A stretch of DNA of 64,000 nt from Linnemannia hyalina (taxonomy: Eukaryota; Mortierellomycota; Mortierellomycetes; Mortierellales; Mortierellaceae), in NCBI GenBank assembly GCA_019671135.1, contig JAHRHY010000018.1, positions 1,116,001 to 1,180,000 of the forward strand, read 5' to 3'. Of the stretch, positions 45,084 through 55,994 are shown piece by piece. Position 1 is the first letter of the stretch. Each line of letters opens with the position of its first letter. Made by a program: the position numbers and the translations under genes. The notes beneath the pieces are model-generated. The model saw nothing but the letters and a program-made list of their open reading frames with translations. It did no database searches and was not told where the DNA came from.

Positions 45084-45713
45084 TGTGTGTGTGTGTTGTA
45101 TGAAAGGAAAAGAAGGAGAGAATGATGGAAAGGAAGGAATGACTTGTGTGAGATGGAACCAACGAACAACGATCAGCTTCGCTCTTTCTCCAAGGAGGCG
45201 TGACTGTCGGAAGAAAGAAAGCGAGACAAGACAAGAGCTCAGGGTTGCCAAATGGAGCCAAGGCTGGTTCGGATACCCTCTGCACCCTGTGCGACAGGCC
45301 ACTAAGAAGGAATTCAATTGACCCTTTTTTTCACATGATATTGAACTAGTTGTAGAGAAGGGTATCCATGTTGGCGCTGTCAGATATGCCCGGACACCAG
45401 CCTAATGTACTAATTGACCATCTTCATATCTCGTTCATATCTTTGTCTTCTTTGTTCCTCCACTCGCCCCTGTGACGAAAGGAGTGTGTCCTCCCTCTCT
45501 GCTCGCACGCGCGTCATTTTTTTCTCCCTCTTTCTCTGAACTTCCTTTTCCTTCTTTTCTCTTACTTTTTACTTTCGTCTCCTACTTTTCTCTTCTTTAC
45601 TCATCAATTAATACATTCGCTCAACAGGACAGGAAAAAGAGATTACACTCTCTCCACTCAACATACACTTACGCATACACACTTACGCAAGCCTCACAGG
45701 AGACGCAGTAGCA
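45084..45713. promoter_or_regulatory. Divergent promoter of COX16 and snurportin genes
   Basis: About 630 bp; the last 200 bp before the ATG at 45714 are C/T-rich on the plus strand, then rich in ACAC-type sequence. No gene seen. Confidence 0.5.
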
Positions 45714-48522
45714 ATGTCAAACAACAACAACACCAACACTCACAAGTCCAACGGGAACAGGAGTAACCACACCACAACTACAACACAGGAACAACTGCAC
45801 CCCGCCACCAACATCTTCCGACCAACATTCAACCTCCAAACCCTCGACACATCCATCGCCATGCCATCCTCCTCAACCACGTCTTCTTCAACAGCAGTAA
45901 CCTCAGGAGCAGCAACACCCGCAACCATCACCCATTCCCATGTCATCAGTCAAGCAACCGTCGAAGCCCTTGGAGACTGGCTCCTCGAATCGGCTTCTGT
46001 ACAATCGGTCCCTGCAGCACAGGAACAGCGTCGTCGGCAGAGTTACAAGACGAGTTCATTAATCAATAAGTCTTTGAAGCAGACCCAGGAGGAGCGCCGC
46101 AAGATTGCCCTTGCTGAACAAGCCAAGGTACCCATTGGAGCTGGTTTTTTTTTTTAGTGCCTGGGGTTGTTTTCAGGAGGAAAGGCGAAAATAAGTGGAG
46201 TAGGACTTTATGATAGCGCTACAGTACCAAGGAGGAAAGAAAACAACAAAAAACTTCGGGAAGTACTTGACAGAGGAAGACTTCATGGAGTAGTGGTATC
46301 AAGGAGAAAACAAAACAAAACAAAAAGCACTGTAGATGAAGGTGTGACAGAGGACTCCAAAGAGCTATGGCACCAAAGAAGAAGACAAAGATGTTGTAGA
46401 TGAAGGTGTTGTTGCTAAGCCAAACCTAAACCAACTCACATGTAAATTGTATCTCGTTTCACATCACACGCCTTTATTAACTAGAAACGATACCAATTCA
46501 CAAACCACGCCCGGAAACTGGCCCTCTTTGCAAATGGACAACCCTCAGGAGAATCCTCTGACTCCGATGACGACGACGAGGACAACGACGAGGACGATGA
46601 GGAGGAAGAAGAGGGCGATAACGATAAGGATCAGGAAGAAGAAGACGACGACCAGAATCCACTCGGAAAGAAAAAGAAAAAGAAACGATCCAACAAACAG
46701 CCCCCGTCGCCGTCATCATCGCCCACAGGAACAGGAATCGACCTTGGAGGCAGTGGTGGCGGCGGCGCGGCCATGACGTCTCTCCACAAAGCACCGCCAC
46801 CAAATCACAAGCGGCGTTTGAGCTCTGGATCAGAATCGGAAGCAAATGCAGGAGGGAAGAAGAAGGACAAGACTGTCGATGCGCTCTCGCCCAAGAAGCC
46901 TCGGTTACAGAAGAACCCACCCAAATCTCCCAGGAAACACAAGGATCGCAACCCATTCAGGTACTATTCAGCAACAATTGCAACAACAAGGAATAACTCG
47001 TTTTGACGTTGCTTATGTTTCTTCCCACGCTCAAGAGACGTTTTTCAAAGCTTTGGGGGTTGAAAAAACGACACATCAATTACACCCGTCAATTGCTTGT
47101 CAAGCATTTGAAGTGACAAACTGACAGTACCTACGCTCTTGTCTGATATGATGTGATGATAGGGATCAGATGATGATGCCAGAAACCATGACAGACATTC
47201 CTACAGACCTCGACACAAGCTACTACATCGTCCCACTTCCAATCGGCCACCGCTGCTTTGTGATTTCTGCAGACGGCAAAACAACAGCCCGTTTACCCTC
47301 GGGTCAGTTGCTGGTCGCTGCTTTTGAATCGTGTCTCCCCGCAGGTTCCAATCAGTACCGTGACAACAGGAGGTCGGACTATTGTATTCTGGACTGTGTG
47401 TATTCCTCTGTCACTAGGACCTTCTGGACGATTGATATCATGTGCTGGAGGGGTCATCCTGTCTACGAGTGCGAGACCGAGTTCCGGTTCTGGTGGTTGA
47501 GGGGCAAACTAGCCGAGATTGAGAGTTTGCAGGGGACTTGGATTGCGAGTCAGACAAAGGAGTGGGAGCAGGAGCAGGCCAAGAAACGACAAAAAAAGGC
47601 GAAGCAGTTGAAAAGGAAGCAGGAGAAGGCGGCTGCAGTCGCGGCTGCAGCAACCATGGATGTTGCGCCGACAAAGTACTCTAACGGAACGACACAGGAG
47701 GAATGTGATGATGGCGATGATGAGGCAGGAACTGAGGGTATGGAACTGGATCCTACCCAGACGGGTGCGGGACCTTTATCGGCGCCACGTAGATTTTGGC
47801 CGATCGTTTTTACGCCTCTTCCGTACTTCAATGCGTCCATTGATTTGGTCCGCCTGTTGGCCGAGTCGATGCATCAACCCACAACACCAACGACCATCAC
47901 CACACCACCGCTGTCGTCACATTCACCAACGACAGGTCATGTCAATGGGAATGGAGCAACAGGATCTATGCAATCGGCATTGGCACTTCTGGAATCTGTA
48001 TCTCTGTCGTCAGCATCCACGTCTTCAAAGCCTTCAGGGCAACTCTCGTCAATTGCTGCACCACCACCGAAACGATCAACACCTGCGACCACCTTTGCGA
48101 TCAAATCACACCCAACCTCAATATCTATTCCTTACCCTGCGAACAGCAACGGTGTAAAGTCCAACGGCGCACACACTGCCTATTCGTCAATGTCTTCATC
48201 GCCTATCATGAGCACACTTGGAACAATGGCTCTTTCGGGCGAAATTGCAACCGCAGCATCCCTGTTCCCCGCCCACGACACTAAGCAGAAAATCCGACAG
48301 GACCAGACACTCTTACACGAACGCGCCGCAGGATTGGTGTTCTTCAACAAGAAAACCATGTATGTCTTAGGATCAACTCCACTCTGTGGATGGGTGGCGA
48401 TGGACCAGATTGGTGATGTCTTCTTTGATGATGAGGGTGGGGTTGGTCCTGTGCCTGGTACTAGTGCGGTCGAAGGCCGGGAGATTGAGATGGAGGATGC
48501 TCTTGAGCGTATCCGCATCTAG
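45714..48522 (+). CDS. Snurportin-1 (m3G-cap snRNP import adaptor), expanded
   Basis: Exons 45714-46127, 46485-46960 and 47163-48522 (introns 357 and 202 nt) give 749 residues. Snurportin binds the trimethylguanosine cap of spliceosomal snRNAs and carries snRNPs into the nucleus with importin beta. An Asn/Thr-rich N-terminus leads to a basic importin-beta-binding-like helix (QSYKTSSLINKSLKQTQEER, joined by the splice to KRYQFTNHARKLA). An acidic insert (DDDDEDNDEDDEEEEEGDND) and a Lys/Pro/Ser-rich linker follow. The cap-binding domain shows SDYCILDCVYSS, FWTIDIMCWRGHPVYECE, FRFWWLRGKL and, near the end, YVLGSTPLCGWVAMD. A long Ser/Thr/Pro-rich insert splits that domain. The protein is about twice as long as the animal form. 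Convergent with the CDK gene. Confidence 0.88.
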
Positions 48523-48832
48523 GGTCGCTCTTTGTCGCTCGATCGGGGGTTTCTTTTTTTTTCCGCTTGTAAGCGCTGTAGTTGTAGCTTGCCATGCTTG
48601 TTCCTCCTTCTCATACGCATGTCATAGATCTCGATAAAAAAACAAGCCTTCCATCATGCAATCAAAGCGTTTCTCTTGTTTTTGTCTTTATTTCTGACCA
48701 TAATGTTCTACTATGAGGTTTTCCTAATTGCATGCTGGCCCTGGATCCAGAAAGAAAAACACAATGATCTTGGTAGTTGTAATGTAGACGTTGATGTTTC
48801 ATTTTGCATTCCTGAAGTGGTGTGAGAGAATA
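48523..48832. other. 3' flanks of snurportin and CDK genes
   Basis: About 310 bp between convergent stops, A/T-rich, containing probable 3' ends of both transcripts. No gene seen. Confidence 0.5.
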
Positions 48833-51175
48833 CTAGGCATTACTTTGACCTTCGCGTCTCCTGACCTCGTCAAAGTATGGATCTATGAGGTTCAAATCAC
48901 AGGTGACCGCTGTTGGTTAGGAACTTGGTGGTGGTGATATGAAGCGAGTTCGCACGCAGAACAACACATGAATGATACTTACGAGCAAGAGACGCCTCAG
49001 CTGTTATCCTCCGCTCTGGGTTATACGTAATAAGGCGCTATTGTACCAATTGTCGAGTCAAAGCCAGTTAGCCATCGTCCCATTCAAAGCACATCAACAA
49101 CAAAACAACAAACAGTCCAAGAGTAGAGACGTACGCTCAAAAGATCGACACCTGGACCATCCAACTTGGGAACGAGGTTGACCAAAGGAACAGGTTTGTA
49201 CATGGGGAAATCGGGTCGATACTCGGGCAGTTTTGACAATCCTGGCCATGTCTCTTCCGTGGGTGTTCCCAAGATCTTGAAAATCTTGAGCAACTGATCC
49301 TTGACTGAACTTCCTGGGAACAATGGTCTTCCTGATGCCATTTCTAATATCATTCACGTTTTTTTTCCCCAGGAAGAGGCATGATTAGTTTCAAGTTGAC
49401 AATAGAGTAGATTGGCAGCAGTGCAAAGCGAATAAGAGAAGATTATGTTACCTGCAAAGATGCATCCTGCGGACCAAATGTCGATCGACGTGGAATATTG
49501 CTTCGATCCCATTAATACATCGGGCGCTCTGTACCACAATGTGACCACCTTACCAATCATATAAAATAACCATCGAAGAAAAGGAAACGATTGGATCCAA
49601 AGCAGACGAACAAAAACAAAGGAGAAAAAACTTAGTTCCATGGCTCTGATGCATATGCATAAAAAAAAATGATGGCTCACACACTCAGAAAAGCAAACAA
49701 GATCTCATCTCTTTTCGCTAAACAGGGCACGAACCTCGTGAGAATAACTCCTGACAGGAATTCCAAATGCGCGCGCCAGTCCAAAATCGCCCAGCTTCAA
49801 GTCGCCCTTCTTGTTGATTAACAAATTCTGCGGCTTCAAGTCCTATTTGCGCGTAAGAGTGAGGAGTTGATTGTTAGTCATCATGATGGTACAAGTGGGA
49901 CCCGTGAGCTCAATAAGCTCTAAATAGGACTGGGGGGGTTACTTACTCGATGCAAGACTCGGTGTTCGTGGCAGTAGGCGATTCCTCTCAACAGTTGGTA
50001 CATCAATTGCTAGAAAACAAATGGACGGACAAACATTAGCAATTTTGTCCGCAACGGTGACAAATCAACTACGCCAGGACAGTTGGAATCCACTGAAAAA
50101 AGGCAGCGAACCTTTATCGTCAAGACATCGATATCTCCGCTGTAGGTATCCAGAAACTTCTTCAGATCCGAGTCCAGGAATTCAAAGACCAGCGTCAGCT
50201 TCTTTTCCGTATGCAGCACGTCGTACAACCTAGCGGTCATTGATCGATCAGAAGCGTGGAGAGTCAGCACGGTTGATCTATCCTGGAGTAAGTTGAGCAG
50301 CGACATGGTTTGAGGACAGAGCATAACTTTACCGGACGATGTTGGCATGCTTAAGCTCTTTGAGCAAGGAGATCTCGCGGATGGCTGTACATGGCACCTA
50401 TAACATAACCGTGGGAGAAATAAAAGCATGGACTGTCGATCAGAAACCCAAATGTCTTTACTTTTCTCCATCCTGTACTACCATGCCCATTGCAAAACCA
50501 TACAACACTTACGCCTTCTTCCTCATTGTCGAGACGGATGCGCTTGAGGGCGACTACATCGTTTGTCTCTCGGTTCTGGGCCTTATACACGATACCGTAT
50601 GTGCCTAAAAACAGAGAGAAGTAGAGTTAAAAATAAAAAAAGGTTTCTTCAATACAAGTCAAAACAGTCCCTTGTGTAAGTGGATCCACCTAGACTGAAA
50701 AAGGGGGACGTGAGAGAGGGCAATCAATCGTCGCTTTCCTTCTCCACAGCCAAAGCCCACGTTTTTTGTATGTTGTTGATTCGTGTGACTCTTTCGCAAA
50801 GGAGGCCCCTGCGACCATCTCTGAAAAGGGAGACGAAGTGAGAAGGGAGGAAAAGACAACAAACAACGACACCAAGGTCGAATGATGTGGTTTTGTGGAG
50901 ATCCCTCGATTCTCGAAAATAAGTCTTGCGCTCCCTGTCAACCTTCATCGCAATGAACGTGGCACATGGTGTTCCCTTGGAGTTGGCGATGCTGTTGCTG
51001 ATGCAGGCTGTTTATCCATTCGTATTACCTTCACCGAGTTTCTCGATTTTCTGGAAAGTGAATGCAATAAGAGCAAAACTTTTGTCAGTTGTGCAATTCG
51101 AGAGATGAGCGTGTGAAGTCAGGTAATCAACATGGCTGCTGCAGGTCTGTTGAACAATACCTGGTATTTGTCCAT
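48833..51175 (-). CDS. PHO85: Cyclin-dependent kinase, CDK5/PHO85 class
   Basis: Eleven exons: 51161-51175, 51029-51050, 50513-50604, 50333-50397, 50112-50229, 49947-50009, 49735-49842, 49452-49548, 49135-49343, 48983-49037 and 48833-48882, giving 297 residues, the normal length. It pairs with cyclins to control cell cycle, phosphate and nutrient signalling. The first 15-bp exon encodes MDKYQ and the 22-bp second exon leads to [11 protein letters not shown]. The cyclin-contact helix reads PCTAIRE where yeast Pho85 has [21 protein letters not shown] (formed at a splice), [32 protein letters not shown] and HPYF near the end are intact. RAFGIPV favours CDK5/PHO85 over CDK1. Donors GTTCGT and GTTCGC at 49734 and 50111 are weak but frame-consistent. 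Confidence 0.93.
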
Positions 51176-51182
51176 GTATATA

Positions 51183-51227
<45 letters not shown>

Positions 51228-52984
51228 AGTCTTTGTTGATCGGATTTCAGAGTAAAGTGTGATGGAGTGCAAAAGGAAAGAAGAAAAAGCAAGGGCCACA
51301 ACAGGTCGAATGGAGAACAAGAGATCTGAATGGCACAGAGAATGTGAAAAGCAAAATTTTCAAACACAGACACGAATGTAATACGAGTAGTGTTGTTGTG
51401 GTGAGGGAGGATGGAATCAAGCGAGGGTGTGAGGCGAGGATGGCAGAAATGTAAGTGAAGGTGGCGGTGATGACGAAGAGGAGTGGAAAGTGGGAAGAGG
51501 TGAAGTTATACAATTGGAAAAGGATGGAAGAAAGGAAGGGAAAATGGCACTCTGCGGGTGAGACCCTTAGTCGTTATTTATGTCAACTTGGCAGACTGCA
51601 TGTCTGCACTCGACTGAAACGGGTAACCTACGCAACTCACAACAACAACAACAACAACAACAACAGCGCCAGTGCTATCATCGCTTATCTCTTGTATGCT
51701 TCACTTCATTGCCATTCTTTATCCCTTGCTCTATTGCTCGTCTGACTGATGTTCAAGGGGAACATGGGACCTCCTTGATTGTATTCATATCCTCATAGAC
51801 GAACCAGCTCAGTCCCCTTGCCTTTTCGTTCATTGAGAAAGAGACGACTGTTGATACCGCTGCTGGATGGGATTGTTTTCTTTCCGCGGATGATGCGCAC
51901 AACGACCGCAACAACAGGCATCAATCATTCTCTAGACATGACAAAGCAAGCAAAACCCATATTCCCCGACGAATGGTCCATGTATGGGAAAAATGGATGG
52001 CGTCCACGACATCACACAAAAAAACGCGACATGCCCTCCTCTCCCTTCTCTCTCTCTCTCTGTTTTCATTTTCGACCCTTACCAAACGTCAATGCTCGCT
52101 GCATGATGATGCTGTTGCTGACTGACCCATCCAACCGAGCTTTCTCTCTCGCTCTCTCCTATTGTTTTCCTTGGCTTCCTCTCTATGTACCTTTTTTTCT
52201 CTCTGAGATAATGTCATTCGCTCAACCGTTCTTCTTTTTCCTTACTACCCCAGACCATCCTGCACCCACCCATGCGCTTCCATTCCGCTACGTGGACAAT
52301 TGATTCGCTCCCAGTGAGCCATGTTTCTGAAAGTTACCCACAAAGACCCTATCACTCCCTCGTTTATTCTATTTTTTTTCTCCGAACTAACCTAGGCGTG
52401 GCAAAGTGCACTCAAGTATTGTGTACCTGCGTGTGAGCAGCTTTGGTTTCTTCGGGCGCGACTCAAAAGAAATTGCAGCATGCCCGCGTCAATTGGGCAT
52501 ACCTGCAAGGCTGCAAGGAAAACGAAACGAGGTTGTTAATACCGTTTTGAGTGAAAACAAAAACACAAGCTAAGAGCGCGCGTGGGTCGCAATGGATCGT
52601 TCTCAGCCAATCGTGTCGACCTCTCTCAATTGGATTGGCAGAGCACAAATAATGAAAGGGAAGGCGTGCTGTTTTATGAAAAGAGTTTAGGGGGCGAGAA
52701 TAATAATGTGCGGAGTAGGCGATTGATAGCCAAACAATTGTGCCACGGTCCGTGTCCATTCGATGGCATTCATTCTTGAGCGAATGAAAGCCAGCAAGCA
52801 CCAGGTAGAGATACCCGTCTGTGACGACACGTCAATTGTACCCAATTAAAAGCGATAATACGTCAGTAAAGCATACTAAACCCTGCAACGCATATGAGGA
52901 TTGTACAGCCCGTCCTCAGCGGTCAGGAACGACGCACGCGAGTCCGGACGACCCTTGTTACTTTGTGGAACGCGTTCAGGGGAT
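51176..52984. other. Upstream region of the CDK gene
   Basis: Contains a (GT)n run (about 51187-51224) that begins some 10 bp from the CDK start codon, and an (AAC)n run near 51640-51664. Frames at 51779-52303 are low-complexity. No gene seen. Confidence 0.5.
51187..51224. repeat. (GT)n microsatellite next to the CDK start codon
   Basis: About 19 GT units on the plus strand, so (CA)n in the CDK leader, separated from the ATG at 51175 only by a short TA-rich stretch. Confidence 0.8.
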
Positions 52985-53480
52985 CTAGGTGTGCTCCTCC
53001 TCCAAGTCCTTGATGACCATGTCGCCTTTCCTTTCCATAATATCCATGCGCGTCAGGCCCAACAGGGTGTCGATGAGAAGACATTGTCATCGTCATCGAC
53101 AACAAACTCTGTCTTGTACTTTTCCGACAAGTTGTCAGTCCCTCTCTCCCCAGCTGTTCATATCACAGAGCTACCAAGCATTTCCACAAAATCAAAGACA
53201 CTGATATGACATCCTTACAAATGTCTTGTTGTTCGATAGGTCGCAATGTGTTGAACCCCTCTAGCCTTTCCCTAAATAAAGTTGTAGAGGAATGCCTGTG
53301 ACTCTGATAAATGTGGACTGACTCGCGACCTTTAAAATAACTCGATGATCAAGGGATGGAACCTTGACTCGGACTTTGTGGATCAACCCTTTCAGTTCAT
53401 TATTAGCCACGTTGTAACAATTACAGGAGGTGATGGGAATTACTTCATGGGAATATGAGATGTTAAGGAAAGGGTTTCAG
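52985..53480 (-). pseudogene. Remnant of an unknown protein-coding gene
   Basis: The minus strand has coding-like pieces in sequence but not in one frame. 53280-53455 contains VANNELKGLIHKVRVKVPS and RVILKVASQSTFIRV. 53219-53345 contains FKGRESVHIYQSH and FRERLEGFNTLRPIEQQD. A possible 65-nt intron (53154-53218) joins the latter to GERGTDNLSEKYKTEFVVDD. A one-base frame break near 53080 separates this from a well-formed C-terminus (GLTRMDIMERKGDMVIKDLE) that ends at a TAG at 52985. No family is recognised. Either a decayed gene or one with introns I have not resolved. Confidence 0.4.
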
Positions 53481-54079
53481 TCCAGAGGCACAGCAAGGAA
53501 GTAACGAGTTGAATAAGAGGGGATATGTCAGATTGATAAGGAGAAGGAGGGGAGCAAGTGGAACTGATAGGATGTAACCATGGTCCGAATACAGAAAGCA
53601 TCTTTGAAGAAAAAGGCGTGGAAAGGGAGGAGTGGTAGTGGTGATGAGTGAGAAGGAGCGATGGATGAATAAGAAAGAGGTTTTTATTACGGTGGCAAAG
53701 GGGTAAGAATGAAGTGAGTAGTCAACGCACCATAGTCAACCAATAGGAGGATTATGGCGCCCATTGTCCTGGAAACATTTACCAACCTGGGTTCCATATA
53801 CCAGGAGACTAGATGCCATATGTGATGTGTGCAAACTGCAAAGTAAATTAGATATCGGTAATTGCACGCGGAATGATCACCTCTCTTATTGACTGCGATT
53901 AAAGATAGCAGTCACTTTTGAAAGAAGAAAGAAAAAAAGAAAAAAAAGAACAAGCAAGAGAGGCACGAAGCCACCGTTTGTAAACAACGAACCTGCACAC
54001 CTCTAAAGAGCGCCATTGCATTGTTCAACACTTTACTCAACTCAACTCAACTCAACTCAACCCATCAACACACATCACA
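53481..54079. promoter_or_regulatory. Promoter and leader of SSF1
   Basis: About 600 bp without a gene. Five perfect CTCAA units (54036-54060) lie in the leader, 20 bp before the ATG at 54080. Confidence 0.5.
54036..54060. repeat. (CTCAA)5 repeat in the SSF1 leader
   Basis: Five perfect pentanucleotide copies immediately upstream of the coding start. Confidence 0.8.
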
Positions 54080-55798
54080 ATGGGAAAGGCTGTAAGAACA
54101 CAACACACACACCGCACAAGGAAAACACAACGGACGTTACTCTATTCACTTCACCAGACATCACTCATACTCATTACCGTCAATTCTATCTCTCTCTCTC
54201 TACCGCCTAATAGCGCAAAAAGAACAGGACACACAAGAAGGTCGAGGAGGGCGAGAACCCCAATGCGCCCAAGACACCAAAGACCTTTGTCATGCGCTCA
54301 GGAGAGGTCGGACACTCCGTCATGGGACTCGTTAACGATATCCGTCGCCTCATGGAACCCAACACCGCCACCAAGCTCAGAGTATGTCCCTTGTTCAATG
54401 GATAGCCGTTCAACTTATGGCAAGAACAAATCAACGAATATCTTGTAGCTAATGCCATTCCTTCTCTTCCACCTCACCAACCGACCTTCAGGAACGCAAA
54501 AACAACCGCTTGAGAGATTTCGTCGCTGTCGCAGGTCCATTGGGTGTCACCCATTTTGTGATCCTCTCCAGAACCGAGCACGGCACCAACATGAGAATCT
54601 CTCGCGTCCCCCGTGGACCCACCCTGTCCTTCCAGGTCAAGACCTATTCTCTCGCCAAAGATATCATTGCCATGCAAAAGTCGCCCAAATCCCCCGGTCT
54701 CGAGTTCCAGGTTGCTCCCCTTTTGGTTCTTAACAACTTTGGTGACTCGAACGAGATGAAGTTGATGTCCACCATCTTCCAGAACATGTTCCCTCCCATT
54801 AATATCCAGACCGTAAGGCTCTGCTCTTTTTTCTCTTCTTGTTATGTCAGTCAGTGTTTTGTTAATTGAGTGCAATAGCTAACTTAATGCCACATATGAA
54901 AAAACAGATGCAATTGGCGGACGCACGCAGGGTAGTCTTATTGAACTACAACAGTGAGACCAAACACATCGATTTCCGCCACTACAACGTCGCCGTCAAA
55001 CCCGTCGGAATCTCCAAATCCATCAAGCGCGTCATCACAACCGGTGTTCCCGACCTCCAAGGGTTCGAAGATATCTCAGATTACGTCCTCCGTGGCGCCT
55101 TTGCCTCGGAATCCGATGTTGAGGACGGTCCCGAATCGACGGTTACTTTGGGTCAGGATTTCGTTGGAAGGAATAACAGGAGGCAGGATCAGAGAGCCAT
55201 CAAGTTGGTGGAGTTGGGTCCCCGTATGGAGTTGAAACTCGTCAAGATCCAGGCTGGCATGTGTGATGGAGAAGTTCTCTACCACGACTTTGGTACGTCT
55301 CTTTGCTCTGCTATAAACATCGGCAGCCCTATATCACTATCGAAACAAGATTGCAATGCTAACAAGATCGTCCTTTTTATCCTTCAATTAATAGTCAAAC
55401 GCACGCCAGAGGAGCTCAAGGCACAGAAAGCAGAGCGTCAGAAGAAGTCGCAGGAGAAGGCAGCCCGTCGCAAGACTCAGGAGCAGAACGTCGTCAAGAA
55501 GAAGGCCGAGAAGGCTGCCGAGAAGGAGGCCCACCGTCTCGCCACGGGTGGTGCGCCCCGCAAGCCTGAGGATGATGATGAGGAAGAGGAGGTTGATACT
55601 AAAGGCAAGAGGAAACGTGCTGCTCAGGACGAAGGTGAGGAGGAGGAAGAGGAGGAAGAGGAGGAAGTGCCAGAGTACAACGACTCGGACGATTATTCAG
55701 ATATGGGAGATATGGCCCATCAGTTCTCGGATGACGATGAGGAAGAGTTCTCGGGCGAAGATGATGATCAAATGGAGGGCTTTAGTGACGACGAGTAG
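54080..55798 (+). CDS. SSF1: SSF1/Peter Pan, Brix-domain 60S ribosome biogenesis factor
   Basis: Exons 54080-54091 (12 bp, MGKA), 54214-54381, 54492-54812, 54908-55292 and 55395-55798 give 429 residues. Ssf1/Ppan is a nucleolar protein needed for early 60S assembly and 27S pre-rRNA processing. A basic N-terminus (RKKNRTHKKVEEGE) leads into the Brix domain: TFVMRSGEVGHSV, RLRDFVAVAGPLGVTHFVIL, SRVPRGPTLSFQV, LLVLNNFG and FPPINIQ, then DFRHYNVAVKPVGISKSIKR and ELGPRMELKLVKIQAGMCDG. The last exon is a Lys/Arg/Glu coiled segment (KKSQEKAARRK) and an acidic tail typical of nucleolar factors. All phases close. Convergent with ARP4, 196 bp apart. Confidence 0.95.
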
Positions 55799-55994
55799 AC
55801 GTCTTTTTTTTTTGCATTACCCTTACTCCTTTAACAAAACACTTGCATCATCATAAAACATTGTTCAAAACGCATATTGCTCTCTTGAATTAGTTTGAAT
55901 TGTTTGATTGTATTAACGAGTTTAGTCTCTTGCATCCCTTATGCTTCCACATCTACCGCATGTCTGTAGTTCCTTGCAATGTATTGCAATGTTA

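Noticed and set aside
48870..48910. B-box-like GGTTCAAATC suggesting a tRNA
   Set aside because: It lies at the boundary of the last CDK exon and has no matching acceptor stem.
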